Part shown: piece by piece, positions 1-6,418 of the stretch
Layout of the letters: the number at the start of each line of letters is the position of its first letter
Position numbering within the stretch: the first letter of the stretch is position 1
DNA from: Heterotrichella gracilis
Taxonomy: Eukaryota; Sar; Xanthophyceae; Tribonematales; Xanthonemataceae
NCBI GenBank assembly: GCA_032358255.1
Contig: JAULBX010028494.1
Span: 1-28,515 of the forward strand
Length of the DNA stretch: 28,515 nt
Direction of reading: 5' to 3'
Translations under genes and position numbers: made by a program
Notes under the pieces: model-generated
Told to the model about the DNA's origin: nothing
What the model saw: the letters and a program-made list of their open reading frames with translations, nothing else
Database searches by the model: none

Positions 1-140
1 AACCCATTACTCTGGGCCTGAGCTGCAGCTATCTCTGCAAATTCCGATAGCTATCGGAATCAAAATGGATTACCCGTAAAACTTAACGCATATTATTTAT
101 TCAAAAATTACTTTTTGACTGTCGACTAAATAAACAGATG
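1..140. repeat. Truncated copy of the structured intergenic repeat (copy 1)
   Basis: This stretch matches 12714-12838 nearly base for base over its first 40 bases, and again after a short interruption. It is the 3' half of the element fully visible at 12590-12838; the 5' half would lie before base 1. It contains the 3' arm of the inner stem (GGCCTGAG, 15-22) and the AGCTGCAGCT palindrome. The outer-stem arm seen in copy 2 is replaced here by a 20-bp palindrome at 41-60. Similarity fades near base 140. Confidence 0.85.
41..60. repeat. Palindromic module, family A (copy 1)
   Basis: ATTCCGATAGCTATCGGAAT is a perfect 20-bp palindrome. Copy 2 of the host repeat reads CAAA-AGCT-CAAA at this place, while copy 1 carries the longer palindrome with the same AGCT centre. 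The same core CCGATAGCTATCGG recurs at 5055-5072 and 5121-5138, and with one centre change at 16010-16027. Confidence 0.85.
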
Positions 141-467
141 AGAACCTAAACTGTCTAAGATGTGAGTGTTTGTATGGATTTCCAAAACATTATCGAAAAA
201 AATCTGAACAAACGCTAATCCCGATATAGTGGAAGTGCTTATCCCACTCCGAAGGATTCCTTTGGACTAAGACAGCAGTACCCTAAGAAAATTAGCTTTT
301 ACTGCCTAAGTGCGGATTAACAAGCGTTGACAGTGAATACTTTCACTTGTTTTAGACCATTGTTAAATTCAACTTGAAAGATCGATTTAAATGTTAATTA
401 GGTTTTAACAAAACATTATTTTTATATATTTGGGGTCTAACAATTTTTCTAACACAAAAATAAACAC
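141..467. other. Gene-free upstream region
   Basis: No coding potential is seen. The region holds a family D imperfect palindrome at 248-266 (TCCGAAGGA, four bases, TTTGGA) and a small double hairpin at 319-351 with arms AACAAG/CTTGTT and AGTGAA/TTCACT. It ends in the promoter of the T9SS gene at 468. The rest is AT-rich and shows nothing I recognise. Confidence 0.5.
425..432 (+). promoter_or_regulatory. Bacteroidota -7 promoter element
   Basis: TATATTTG matches the Bacteroidota sigma -7 consensus TAnnTTTG and lies 35 bases before the ATG at 468. The -33 region, about 20 bases further up, has no clear TTG, so this rests on the -7 word and its position. The leader is A-rich with no Shine-Dalgarno sequence, which is usual in this phylum. 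Confidence 0.5.
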
Positions 468-2429
468 ATGAAAAAACACTTACTTGCCTTAGCAATTTTA
501 GGATCTGGAATTGCGAGTGCTCAAGCCTGGAGCGAGAACTTCTCTTCAGCTGTGCCTAACGCCCTACCTGTAGGATGGCTTCAAAACAACGTTGACGGTA
601 ATACGGTAAACTCAGGTATCAATACAACCTGGAACTTCGGTACCAATGCCTGGGTGTCGTGGAACTATACCGGCGATCCGCATGGTAAAGTGGCCGCAAG
701 TACTTCCTGGTATACTCCGGCAGGCGTATCTAATGACTGGTTAATTACTCCGGCATTTACCGTTCCTGCTAATTCTGTATTGGAATTTGAAGCAACTGCT
801 GTTGAAGCAGGTTACCAAGACGGTTTCCAGGTAAAAATTTCAACCACCGGTACTGCCGTGGCTGACTTTAATGCCAATCCTACCTTATTATCGGTTGCTC
901 AGGAAAACGTTGGTTGGACTAACCGTTCAGCTGCTTTAAATACCTATGCCGGACAAACAGTTCGTTTGGCTTTCATAAACAATTCAAATGACATGAATCG
1001 TTTATACATGGACAATTTTGCTGTAGTTGTTCCTGCTTCTAATGACGGAAACGTAGTAAGTATTACTTCCTTAACCCGTTACATGGCCGGTGCAGGTTTA
1101 CAAACTATTGGCGGTGTGTTTAAATCAAAAGGATTCACTCCTGCAAATAATGCAGAGTTAAACTACAGTGTGAATAACGCTGCAGCCGTTACTCAAGTAG
1201 TTACTTTTGGTACACCATTAAACTATGGTCAAACTGCCAATTACGCATTTACTACTCAGGCTAACTTACCGGTAGGAACCAACAAAATTAAAGTGTGGGT
1301 GACCAAAGTAAATGGTACTGCTGAAACTAACTTATTAAATGACACAGCTTACGCACAAGTGTATGTGGCTTCACAAGCAGCTACCAGAAGTGTGTTAATT
1401 GAAGAGTGGTCTTCATCTACTTGTAATCCTTGTGCTTCCTTAAACTCAACGTTTGATCCATTGTTAAACAACAACACCCCTAATACCGGTGGTGATGTGA
1501 ACGTGATCAAATATCAGGTTAACTGGCCTTCACCGGGTAACGATCCTAGTTACAATGCACATTGTTTAGCTCGTCGTACACATTATAATGTGAATGCTGC
1601 TCCAACTAGCATCATTGATGGTAAAACAGAAATGAATGCCCACTCTCAAGCTGAAATTGATGCCGCTAAATTAGAGCCGGCATTTGCTGATATCACTGCT
1701 ACTTTAACTGCAAAAAAATCATCTACTTTGGCTTCTGTTTCAACCACAGTGGTTGGTACTGCTACCATTATGCCATACTTAACTATTCCTTCTAACTCTC
1801 CTTTAAGAGTTTATCAGGCTTTAGTTCAAAAGTATTACAACTTGCCTGGTGCTACTACCACTCAAAAGGATTATTACCATGTAATGCGTAAAATGAATCC
1901 GGATGGTTGGGGAACACCTATCAATGTAACCAGTGGAACTCCTATTGTTGTTTCATTCAGTAACACAGCATTACCGGTAGGTAACAACCCACTTCCGGCA
2001 CAAATGTCATTTAACTTCTGGACTACTACCGGACTTACTTATGAGTATGTAGTATTTGTTCAAGATACGATCAGTGATGACATCATTCAAAGTGGATCAT
2101 GGACTTCAACTGTAAGCGTTCCAGCTCCTCCAACTCCAACTTCTACAGTTGGAATGGACGAATTGACTGCTGTGAACCAAATTGGTATCTATCCTAATCC
2201 TGCAAAAGAATTTGCTGTGCTTTCTATTAACCTTGAAAAAACAGCTGTTGTTGATGTAACTATTTACGACATGAGCGGTAAAATGGTTTATGAGAACAAA
2301 GGAACTTCTTTAGAGAGTGGTGAACACAAAATGAAAATCAATACTGAAGATTTTGCTTCAGGAAATTACCTGGTACAAATAAACGCAGGCGGTGCAGTTT
2401 TAAAAGAAAAACTGATCGTTTCGAAATAA
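468..2429 (+). CDS. T9SS-exported adhesin/thioredoxin-fold protein
   Basis: A 653-residue secreted protein. Residues 1-19 are a signal peptide (MKK, hydrophobic core, SAQA). Residues ~20-190 look like a cleaved-adhesin or choice-of-anchor J jelly roll (WLITPAF near 91, RLYMDNFAV near 178). From ~305 there is a thioredoxin-like Omp28-type segment opening with VLIEEWSSSTCNPC; the CxxC is C319-C322, so redox activity outside the cell is possible. Residues ~573-653 form a type A T9SS sorting domain (IYPNPA, DMSGK, GNYLVQI, terminal KLIVSK), so the mature protein should cross the outer membrane through T9SS and be anchored or released. It stands alone, with its own promoter and a strong terminator. 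Domain calls are by eye; export route is high confidence, function modest. Confidence 0.88.
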   Translation: MKKHLLALAILGSGIASAQAWSENFSSAVPNALPVGWLQNNVDGNTVNSGINTTWNFGTNAWVSWNYTGDPHGKVAASTSWYTPAGVSNDWLITPAFTVPANSVLEFEATAVEAGYQDGFQVKISTTGTAVADFNANPTLLSVAQENVGWTNRSAALNTYAGQTVRLAFINNSNDMNRLYMDNFAVVVPASNDGNVVSITSLTRYMAGAGLQTIGGVFKSKGFTPANNAELNYSVNNAAAVTQVVTFGTPLNYGQTANYAFTTQANLPVGTNKIKVWVTKVNGTAETNLLNDTAYAQVYVASQAATRSVLIEEWSSSTCNPCASLNSTFDPLLNNNTPNTGGDVNVIKYQVNWPSPGNDPSYNAHCLARRTHYNVNAAPTSIIDGKTEMNAHSQAEIDAAKLEPAFADITATLTAKKSSTLASVSTTVVGTATIMPYLTIPSNSPLRVYQALVQKYYNLPGATTTQKDYYHVMRKMNPDGWGTPINVTSGTPIVVSFSNTALPVGNNPLPAQMSFNFWTTTGLTYEYVVFVQDTISDDIIQSGSWTSTVSVPAPPTPTSTVGMDELTAVNQIGIYPNPAKEFAVLSINLEKTAVVDVTIYDMSGKMVYENKGTSLESGEHKMKINTEDFASGNYLVQINAGGAVLKEKLIVSK

Positions 2430-2448
2430 TTGAACTAGTTTACAATTT

Positions 2449-2482
2449 AAAAAGACCGTCTCAAAAGGACGGTCTTTTTTTT
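2449..2482 (+). terminator. Rho-independent terminator
   Basis: Perfect 12-bp arms AAAAAGACCGTC (2449-2460) and GACGGTCTTTTT (2468-2479) around a 7-base loop, running into a T tract to 2482. It lies 20 bases after the stop codon of the T9SS gene. Confidence 0.93.
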
Positions 2483-2585
2483 GACCTTCTTATAAACATC
2501 AGTTCTTCCGGCTAGCTTAAATTGGAATATTTAAGGGAAATTTCAATTATTTTTAGTTTCTTTACAGCTTAATTAAACATCTGCT

Positions 2586-3596
2586 ATGGAATTATATTTA
2601 GACTCTGCTAACCTGAAAGAAATTGAAGAAGGTTTTAAGTTAGGTTTTTTGAACGGCTTAACTACTACACCTACTTTTATGCAAAAAGAAGGTATTACCG
2701 ATATTGACGGAACCATTGTTAAATTAAGTAAGATCGTTCCGGTTCTTCAAATTGAAGCTTTAGGCAATACCGCCGAAGAAGTGTTGGCAGAAGCAGAGCG
2801 TCAGTTGGCTTTAGGTTTAGATCCTAAAAAAACGGTATTTAAAATCCCGGTATCTTTAGAAGGCGTTCGCGCCTGTAAATTATTAAGAGATAAGGGTTAT
2901 TTAGTGAACGTTCACCTGGTGTATACCTTGCAACAAGCTTATATGGCCATGCAAGCCGGAGCTACTTATGTTTGTCCATTGGTTGGCCGTTTACAAGATC
3001 AAGGGCATGATGCTTTAACCTTAGTAGAACAATGTGTTGACGCCGTTGAAATATATGGTTATGATACCAAGATCATGTTCTCTTCCGTTAGACATGCCGA
3101 ACATGTGAGAAATGCCATTAACATTGGTGTTCACACCATCACGGTTCCACTAAAAGTATTAAAACAATTAACCGAAAATAATTTCACCACTCTTGGAACG
3201 GATCAGTTCATTGCCGATACCCGTTTAATGATGGTGCGCGTAAAAGAAGCGATGAATGGCGTAAATCCATTAGTGAGTGAAGACACTAACATTACCGATG
3301 CCATCATTAAAATGACCGAATTTAATTTTGGTGCAGTTACCGTGGTTGATAAAGCCGGAAACATTAAAGGTGTATTTACCGATGGTTCATTGCGTAAATT
3401 AATCATGGATAAAGGCCGCGATATTTTAAGCAAAAAATTAAGTGAGCTTGAATTCCGCAGTCCAATTACCATTGATGGCGGTGTCTTATTGAACGACGCC
3501 AGTGCCTTATTCAAGAAAACAGCAGTTGATACTATTGTGGTGACAGAAAACGGCAAGCCAATAGGAATGTTAGACATTCAAGACTTAAAATCTTAG
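2586..3596 (+). CDS. Transaldolase/F6P-aldolase-like enzyme fused to a CBS pair
   Basis: A 336-residue cytosolic protein. Residues 1-220 are a class I aldolase barrel of the fructose-6-phosphate aldolase/transaldolase family: MELYLD start with D6, and FKIPVS with K86 in the Schiff-base lysine position. Residues ~228-336 are two CBS motifs; the GVFTDGSLRK stretch resembles the CBS part of arabinose-5-phosphate isomerase (KdsD/KpsF). Family members are normally ~215-220 residues and single-domain, so this is a fusion with a likely nucleotide-sensing tail. Odd points: the usual TTNPS motif reads TTTPT (T28 where Asn is expected), and the Thr usually found near 109 appears to be His110. Substrate may differ from fructose 6-phosphate. 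A terminator follows, then a KdsC-like phosphatase. Confidence 0.85.
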   Translation: MELYLDSANLKEIEEGFKLGFLNGLTTTPTFMQKEGITDIDGTIVKLSKIVPVLQIEALGNTAEEVLAEAERQLALGLDPKKTVFKIPVSLEGVRACKLLRDKGYLVNVHLVYTLQQAYMAMQAGATYVCPLVGRLQDQGHDALTLVEQCVDAVEIYGYDTKIMFSSVRHAEHVRNAINIGVHTITVPLKVLKQLTENNFTTLGTDQFIADTRLMMVRVKEAMNGVNPLVSEDTNITDAIIKMTEFNFGAVTVVDKAGNIKGVFTDGSLRKLIMDKGRDILSKKLSELEFRSPITIDGGVLLNDASALFKKTAVDTIVVTENGKPIGMLDIQDLKS

Positions 3597-3605
3597 TTGA
3601 TCAAT

Positions 3606-3637
3606 AAGCCCTTTCGCTATTCGGAAGGGCTTTTTTT
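3606..3637 (+). terminator. Terminator hairpin abutting the next start codon
   Basis: Arms AAGCCCTT (3606-3613) and AAGGGCTT (3625-3632), extended by a G-U and two G-C pairs around loop CTATT, followed by seven T. The T tract ends directly at the ATG at 3638. It could terminate the aldolase transcript or act as a translation-coupled attenuator for the next gene. Confidence 0.8.
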
Positions 3638-4348
3638 ATGACAGAACTCGAAAATTTATACGGTGTACTCGGCGGAAAATTTATTACGCCGGCTTCTGAA
3701 ATTGCAAGCAAATTGCATAACATCAAAGCCTTTGTGTTTGATTGGGACGGGGTGTTTAACAACGGACAAAAAAACAAAAGTGGCGGTTCTGCTTTTAGCG
3801 AAGTAGATAGTATGGGAATTAATTTGCTGCGTTTTTCCTGGTTTTTATCGCGGGGACATCTTCCTATCACGGCCGTTTTAAGCGGAGAAAAAAACGATAC
3901 GGCTTTTTATTTTTCTGAACGCGAATGTTTTCATTATTCCTTGTTTAAAGTGCCACATAAATTAAAAGCCCTTGCATTTTTGTGTGAAAAAGAAAATTTA
4001 AAACCCGAAGAGGTGGCTTATTTTTTTGACGACGTGCTGGATCTTCCGGTGGCTGAGGCTTGCGGACTTCGTATTCAGGTGAATCAAAAAGCTAATCCCC
4101 TTTTTATTAGTTATTGTATTAAACACCATTTGGTAGATTATTTAACCGCTTCGGCCGGTGGTGAATTTGCTTTGCGCGAAGCTTCTGAATTATTGATTGG
4201 TTTAAATAACAATTTTGATGAGGTCATTCATGCGCGGGTAAAAAATAATTTAGATTATCAATCGTACATTCAAAAACGCAAACTCATCAAACCGGAATTT
4301 TACACCTTGGGAGAAAAGGGTGTAGAAAAGGTGGATGCGCCGGTTTAA
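3638..4348 (+). CDS. KdsC-like HAD-superfamily phosphatase
   Basis: A 236-residue cytosolic HAD phosphatase of the KDO-8-phosphate phosphatase/NeuA C-terminal type. Motif I is DWDG with nucleophile D35 and acid/base D37; motif II is S82 in AVLSGEKN; motif III is K108; motif IV is FFDDVLDLPVAEACGL with D131 and D132. The end GGEFALREASELL matches the KdsC C-terminal GG-x-x-A-x-RE pattern. It follows a CBS domain resembling that of KdsD, so both genes hint at an acidic or phospho-sugar route, though no kdsA or kdsB is present here. A C-terminal extension of ~45 residues is not typical of KdsC. The ATG sits right after a terminator, with no room for a leader. Confidence 0.82.
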   Translation: MTELENLYGVLGGKFITPASEIASKLHNIKAFVFDWDGVFNNGQKNKSGGSAFSEVDSMGINLLRFSWFLSRGHLPITAVLSGEKNDTAFYFSERECFHYSLFKVPHKLKALAFLCEKENLKPEEVAYFFDDVLDLPVAEACGLRIQVNQKANPLFISYCIKHHLVDYLTASAGGEFALREASELLIGLNNNFDEVIHARVKNNLDYQSYIQKRKLIKPEFYTLGEKGVEKVDAPV

Positions 4349-4407
4349 GGTTTCAGGTTTCAGGTTTGATGTTTCTCTTGCCCTGAGCGAAGTCGAAGGG
4401 TGTTTCT
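4349..4407. repeat. Heptad microsatellite carrying palindromic module, family C
   Basis: GGTTTCA, GGTTTCA, GGTTTGA at 4349-4369, then TGTTTCT (4370-4376), a 24-base module (4377-4400) and TGTTTCT again (4401-4407). The module has imperfect inverted ends (CCCTGAG at the left, GAAGGG at the right). The flanking 7-mers could be a target duplication, but they may also be degenerate units of the same heptad array. Confidence 0.65.
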
Positions 4408-4420
4408 AATCAAAAAAACT

Positions 4421-4951
4421 ATGGAAGAATTAAAATACCCTATCGGTCGATTTACAAAACCTGAAAGTATCACTACGTCCTATTTAAATGAATGTATCTC
4501 AACGATTGAATCATTTCCATCCAAACTAAGAGAGCTTGTTTCATCTTTGGATGATGTGCAACTCGACACGCCTTATCGTCCGGAAGGCTGGACCGTTAGA
4601 CAGGTAGTGAATCATTGCGCTGATAGCCACATGAATGCCTTGATTCGTGTGAAACTTGCTTTAACAGAGAATAATCCTGTGATAAGCGCTTATATTCAAG
4701 ATCTCTGGGTTAATTTGGCCGACAGTAAACAAATGCCCATAGCTCCTGCACTTCAAATCATTGAGGGCGTCCATGCTCGTTGGACTGTGGTTCTTAGAGC
4801 TATGAATGAAAACGATTGGCATAAAACATACATTCATCCTGAAAAAGGAAGGCAGGTGGCATTAGAGGAAGCAATAGCTAATTATGCCTGGCATGGTGAG
4901 CATCATTTAGGGCATATAATGGCTTTGAAGAAAAGAAACGGATGGAAATGA
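4421..4951 (+). CDS. DinB/YfiT-family putative metal-dependent transferase
   Basis: A 176-residue protein of the DinB_2 four-helix-bundle superfamily, closest in pattern to Bacillus YfiT (annotated as metal-dependent hydrolase or bacillithiol transferase). It opens with LKYPIGRF, carries GWTVRQVVNHCADSH near 56-70 and WHGEHHLGH near 157-165. H65, H158 and H162 are spaced as expected for the metal-binding triad. I chose the ATG at 4421 over the in-frame GTG at 4400, because the GTG lies in the end of a palindromic module and the family starts at LKYPIG. No partner gene is adjacent. The thiol cofactor in this organism cannot be read from the window. Confidence 0.85.
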   Translation: MEELKYPIGRFTKPESITTSYLNECISTIESFPSKLRELVSSLDDVQLDTPYRPEGWTVRQVVNHCADSHMNALIRVKLALTENNPVISAYIQDLWVNLADSKQMPIAPALQIIEGVHARWTVVLRAMNENDWHKTYIHPEKGRQVALEEAIANYAWHGEHHLGHIMALKKRNGWK

Positions 4952-5138
4952 TCTGAAATTTTTCCAAAAAGTTTGGTCTTGGCTCTTATTTGCGTTTTGT
5001 CTTTTTGCTTTATGGTAAAAAAATCGTAAACAATGTGCTTATTTTAACACAGAGGTCCGATAGCTATCGGACACAAAGGTTTGCACAAAGGACACAGAGA
5101 AAACCTGCCTTTATCATTTCCCCCGATAGCTATCGGGG
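4952..5138. repeat. Intergenic repeat debris with two family A palindromes
   Basis: No gene. From ~5047 the text resembles the CACAGAGGACAC repeat words also found at 8363 and 15321-15882. GTCCGATAGCTATCGGAC (5055-5072) and CCCCGATAGCTATCGGGG (5121-5138) are perfect 18-bp palindromes. Removing 15 bases from the first restores ACACAGAGGACACAAAGG, a plausible uninterrupted repeat. Confidence 0.7.
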
Positions 5139-5500
5139 CTGCGTCATCTGTCCGAAGGACCCCTTTGGAGCGTTCCATTGATGCAAAATTTCTAAAGTAC
5201 ATGAAGAAAAATCCTGCGTTTATCATAACAATCTGCGTCATCTGCGTTCCATTGATATATATTTCCCTAAGTGTATAAAGAAAAAATCTGCGTTTATCAT
5301 AATAATCTGCGTCATCTGCGTTCCATTGATATATATTTCCCAAAGTGTACAAAGAAAAAATCCGCGTTTATCATAACAATCTGCGTCATCTGCGTTCCAT
5401 TGATGTAAATTTTCCCTAAGTGTATTAAGAAAAAATCTGTGTTTATCATAACAATCTGCGTCATCTGCGTTCCATTAATGTAAATTTTCCCAATTTCTCT
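5139..5500. repeat. 74-bp tandem array, five units
   Basis: CTGCGTCATCTG begins at 5139, 5233, 5307, 5381 and 5456, giving spacings of 94, 74, 74 and 75. The first spacing is 74 plus a 20-base insert. Read on the minus strand the unit contains GGAACGCAGATGACGCAGAT and then AAACGCAGATTTTTT, the same family as 15254-15293 and 15917-15954. Long open frames here repeat the same peptide every unit and I do not consider them genes. Confidence 0.9.
5151..5170. repeat. Palindromic module, family D, inserted in unit 1
   Basis: The first tandem unit reads GCGTCATCTG, then TCCGAAGGACCCCTTTGGAG, then CGTTCCATTG. The other units read GCGTCATCTGCGTTCCATTG with nothing between. The insert is exactly 20 bases with no target duplication. 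A relative lies at 248-266. Confidence 0.8.
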
Positions 5501-5508
5501 TAACTTTG
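5501..5508 (+). promoter_or_regulatory. Possible -7 element, near-leaderless start
   Basis: TAACTTTG matches TAnnTTTG and lies only 7 bases before the ATG at 5516, just past the tandem array. If used, the transcript would begin at or next to the start codon. No convincing -33 TTG is visible. Confidence 0.4.
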
Positions 5509-5515
5509 CCACAGT

Positions 5516-6418
5516 ATGAATGAGTTCAGAGAATCTTTATTGGTGTTGATCTCGGTGCCAATTTACGCCATCGTTATTGGCTTCGAATTCTTTTATTCTT
5601 ACTTTCATAAAAAAGGACTTTATTCCACAAAGGGTGTTTTATCTAATGTCTATTTAACGGTGTTAAATATGAGTCTGGATATTTTGATCAGAGGCTTATG
5701 TTTACTCGTTCTGAATTACTTTTATCAATTTCACTTTATGGATCTGTCCCTATGGCCCGTTTTATACTGGACCGTTTTGATCCTTTCAGAAGATTTTATG
5801 TTTTATTGGTTGCATCGTGTGGATCATTATTGTCGTTTATTTTGGGCAGTGCATGTGACGCACCATAGCAGTGAAGAATTTAATTTAACCGTAGGATTTC
5901 GTTCGTCTGTTTTTCAACCCTTGTATCGTTTTATTTATTTTATTCCCATTGCCTTAATGGGATTTAAAGGTATTGATATTATGTTTGCCTATGCAGCAAC
6001 GCAAATATTCGGGATCTTATCACACACACAAACCATCGGCAAACTTGGCATTTTAGAATATATTATAGTAACGCCTTCACATCACCGCGTTCACCACGGC
6101 AGTAATGTGAGATACCTCGATAAAAACATGGGTATGTTTTTAATAATCTGGGATAAATTGTTTGGCACCTTTCAGGAAGAAATAGAAACAGATCCGGTGA
6201 AATATGGTTTAACAAGTAATTTAAAAAGTCATGATCCTTTTACATTAGTCTTTCATGAATGGAAAACTATTTTTTCAGATCTGATCACAAAAAAAGCTCC
6301 CTTAAAAGCAAAGTTAATGTATGTATTTGGTCCACCGGGTTGGAGCCATGATGGAAGCACTAAAACTAGCGCACAGTTGCGTGCCGACTTAAGAAAACAA
6401 GAAACTAAAAATGGCTAA
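5516..6418 (+). CDS. Sterol desaturase/fatty acid hydroxylase family membrane protein
   Basis: A 300-residue integral membrane di-iron oxygenase. The three histidine boxes are HRVDH (100-104), HVTHH (113-117) and HHRVHH (189-194), the ordered pattern of the fatty acid hydroxylase superfamily (PF04116). Several hydrophobic segments lie at ~8-25, 45-70, 82-98 and 132-165. The His clusters should face the cytoplasm and hold two iron atoms for hydroxylation or desaturation of a lipid; the substrate cannot be told from sequence. Its last 8 bases overlap the start of the helicase gene, suggesting translational coupling despite unrelated functions. Confidence 0.9.
   Translation: MNEFRESLLVLISVPIYAIVIGFEFFYSYFHKKGLYSTKGVLSNVYLTVLNMSLDILIRGLCLLVLNYFYQFHFMDLSLWPVLYWTVLILSEDFMFYWLHRVDHYCRLFWAVHVTHHSSEEFNLTVGFRSSVFQPLYRFIYFIPIALMGFKGIDIMFAYAATQIFGILSHTQTIGKLGILEYIIVTPSHHRVHHGSNVRYLDKNMGMFLIIWDKLFGTFQEEIETDPVKYGLTSNLKSHDPFTLVFHEWKTIFSDLITKKAPLKAKLMYVFGPPGWSHDGSTKTSAQLRADLRKQETKNG

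Noticed and set aside
3601-3870. Minus-strand open frame opposite the HAD gene
   Set aside because: It is an antisense shadow; the plus-strand frame carries all HAD motifs.
4400-4420. GTG start for the DinB/YfiT gene
   Set aside because: The GTG belongs to the end of a palindromic module; ATG 4421 gives the family-typical N terminus.
5139-5500. CRISPR array
   Set aside because: Period is 74 with the whole unit conserved, no unique spacers and no cas genes.
4990-5512. Four overlapping open frames on both strands
   Set aside because: They run through the 74-bp tandem array and palindromes and repeat the same peptide each unit; there is no plausible start or family.
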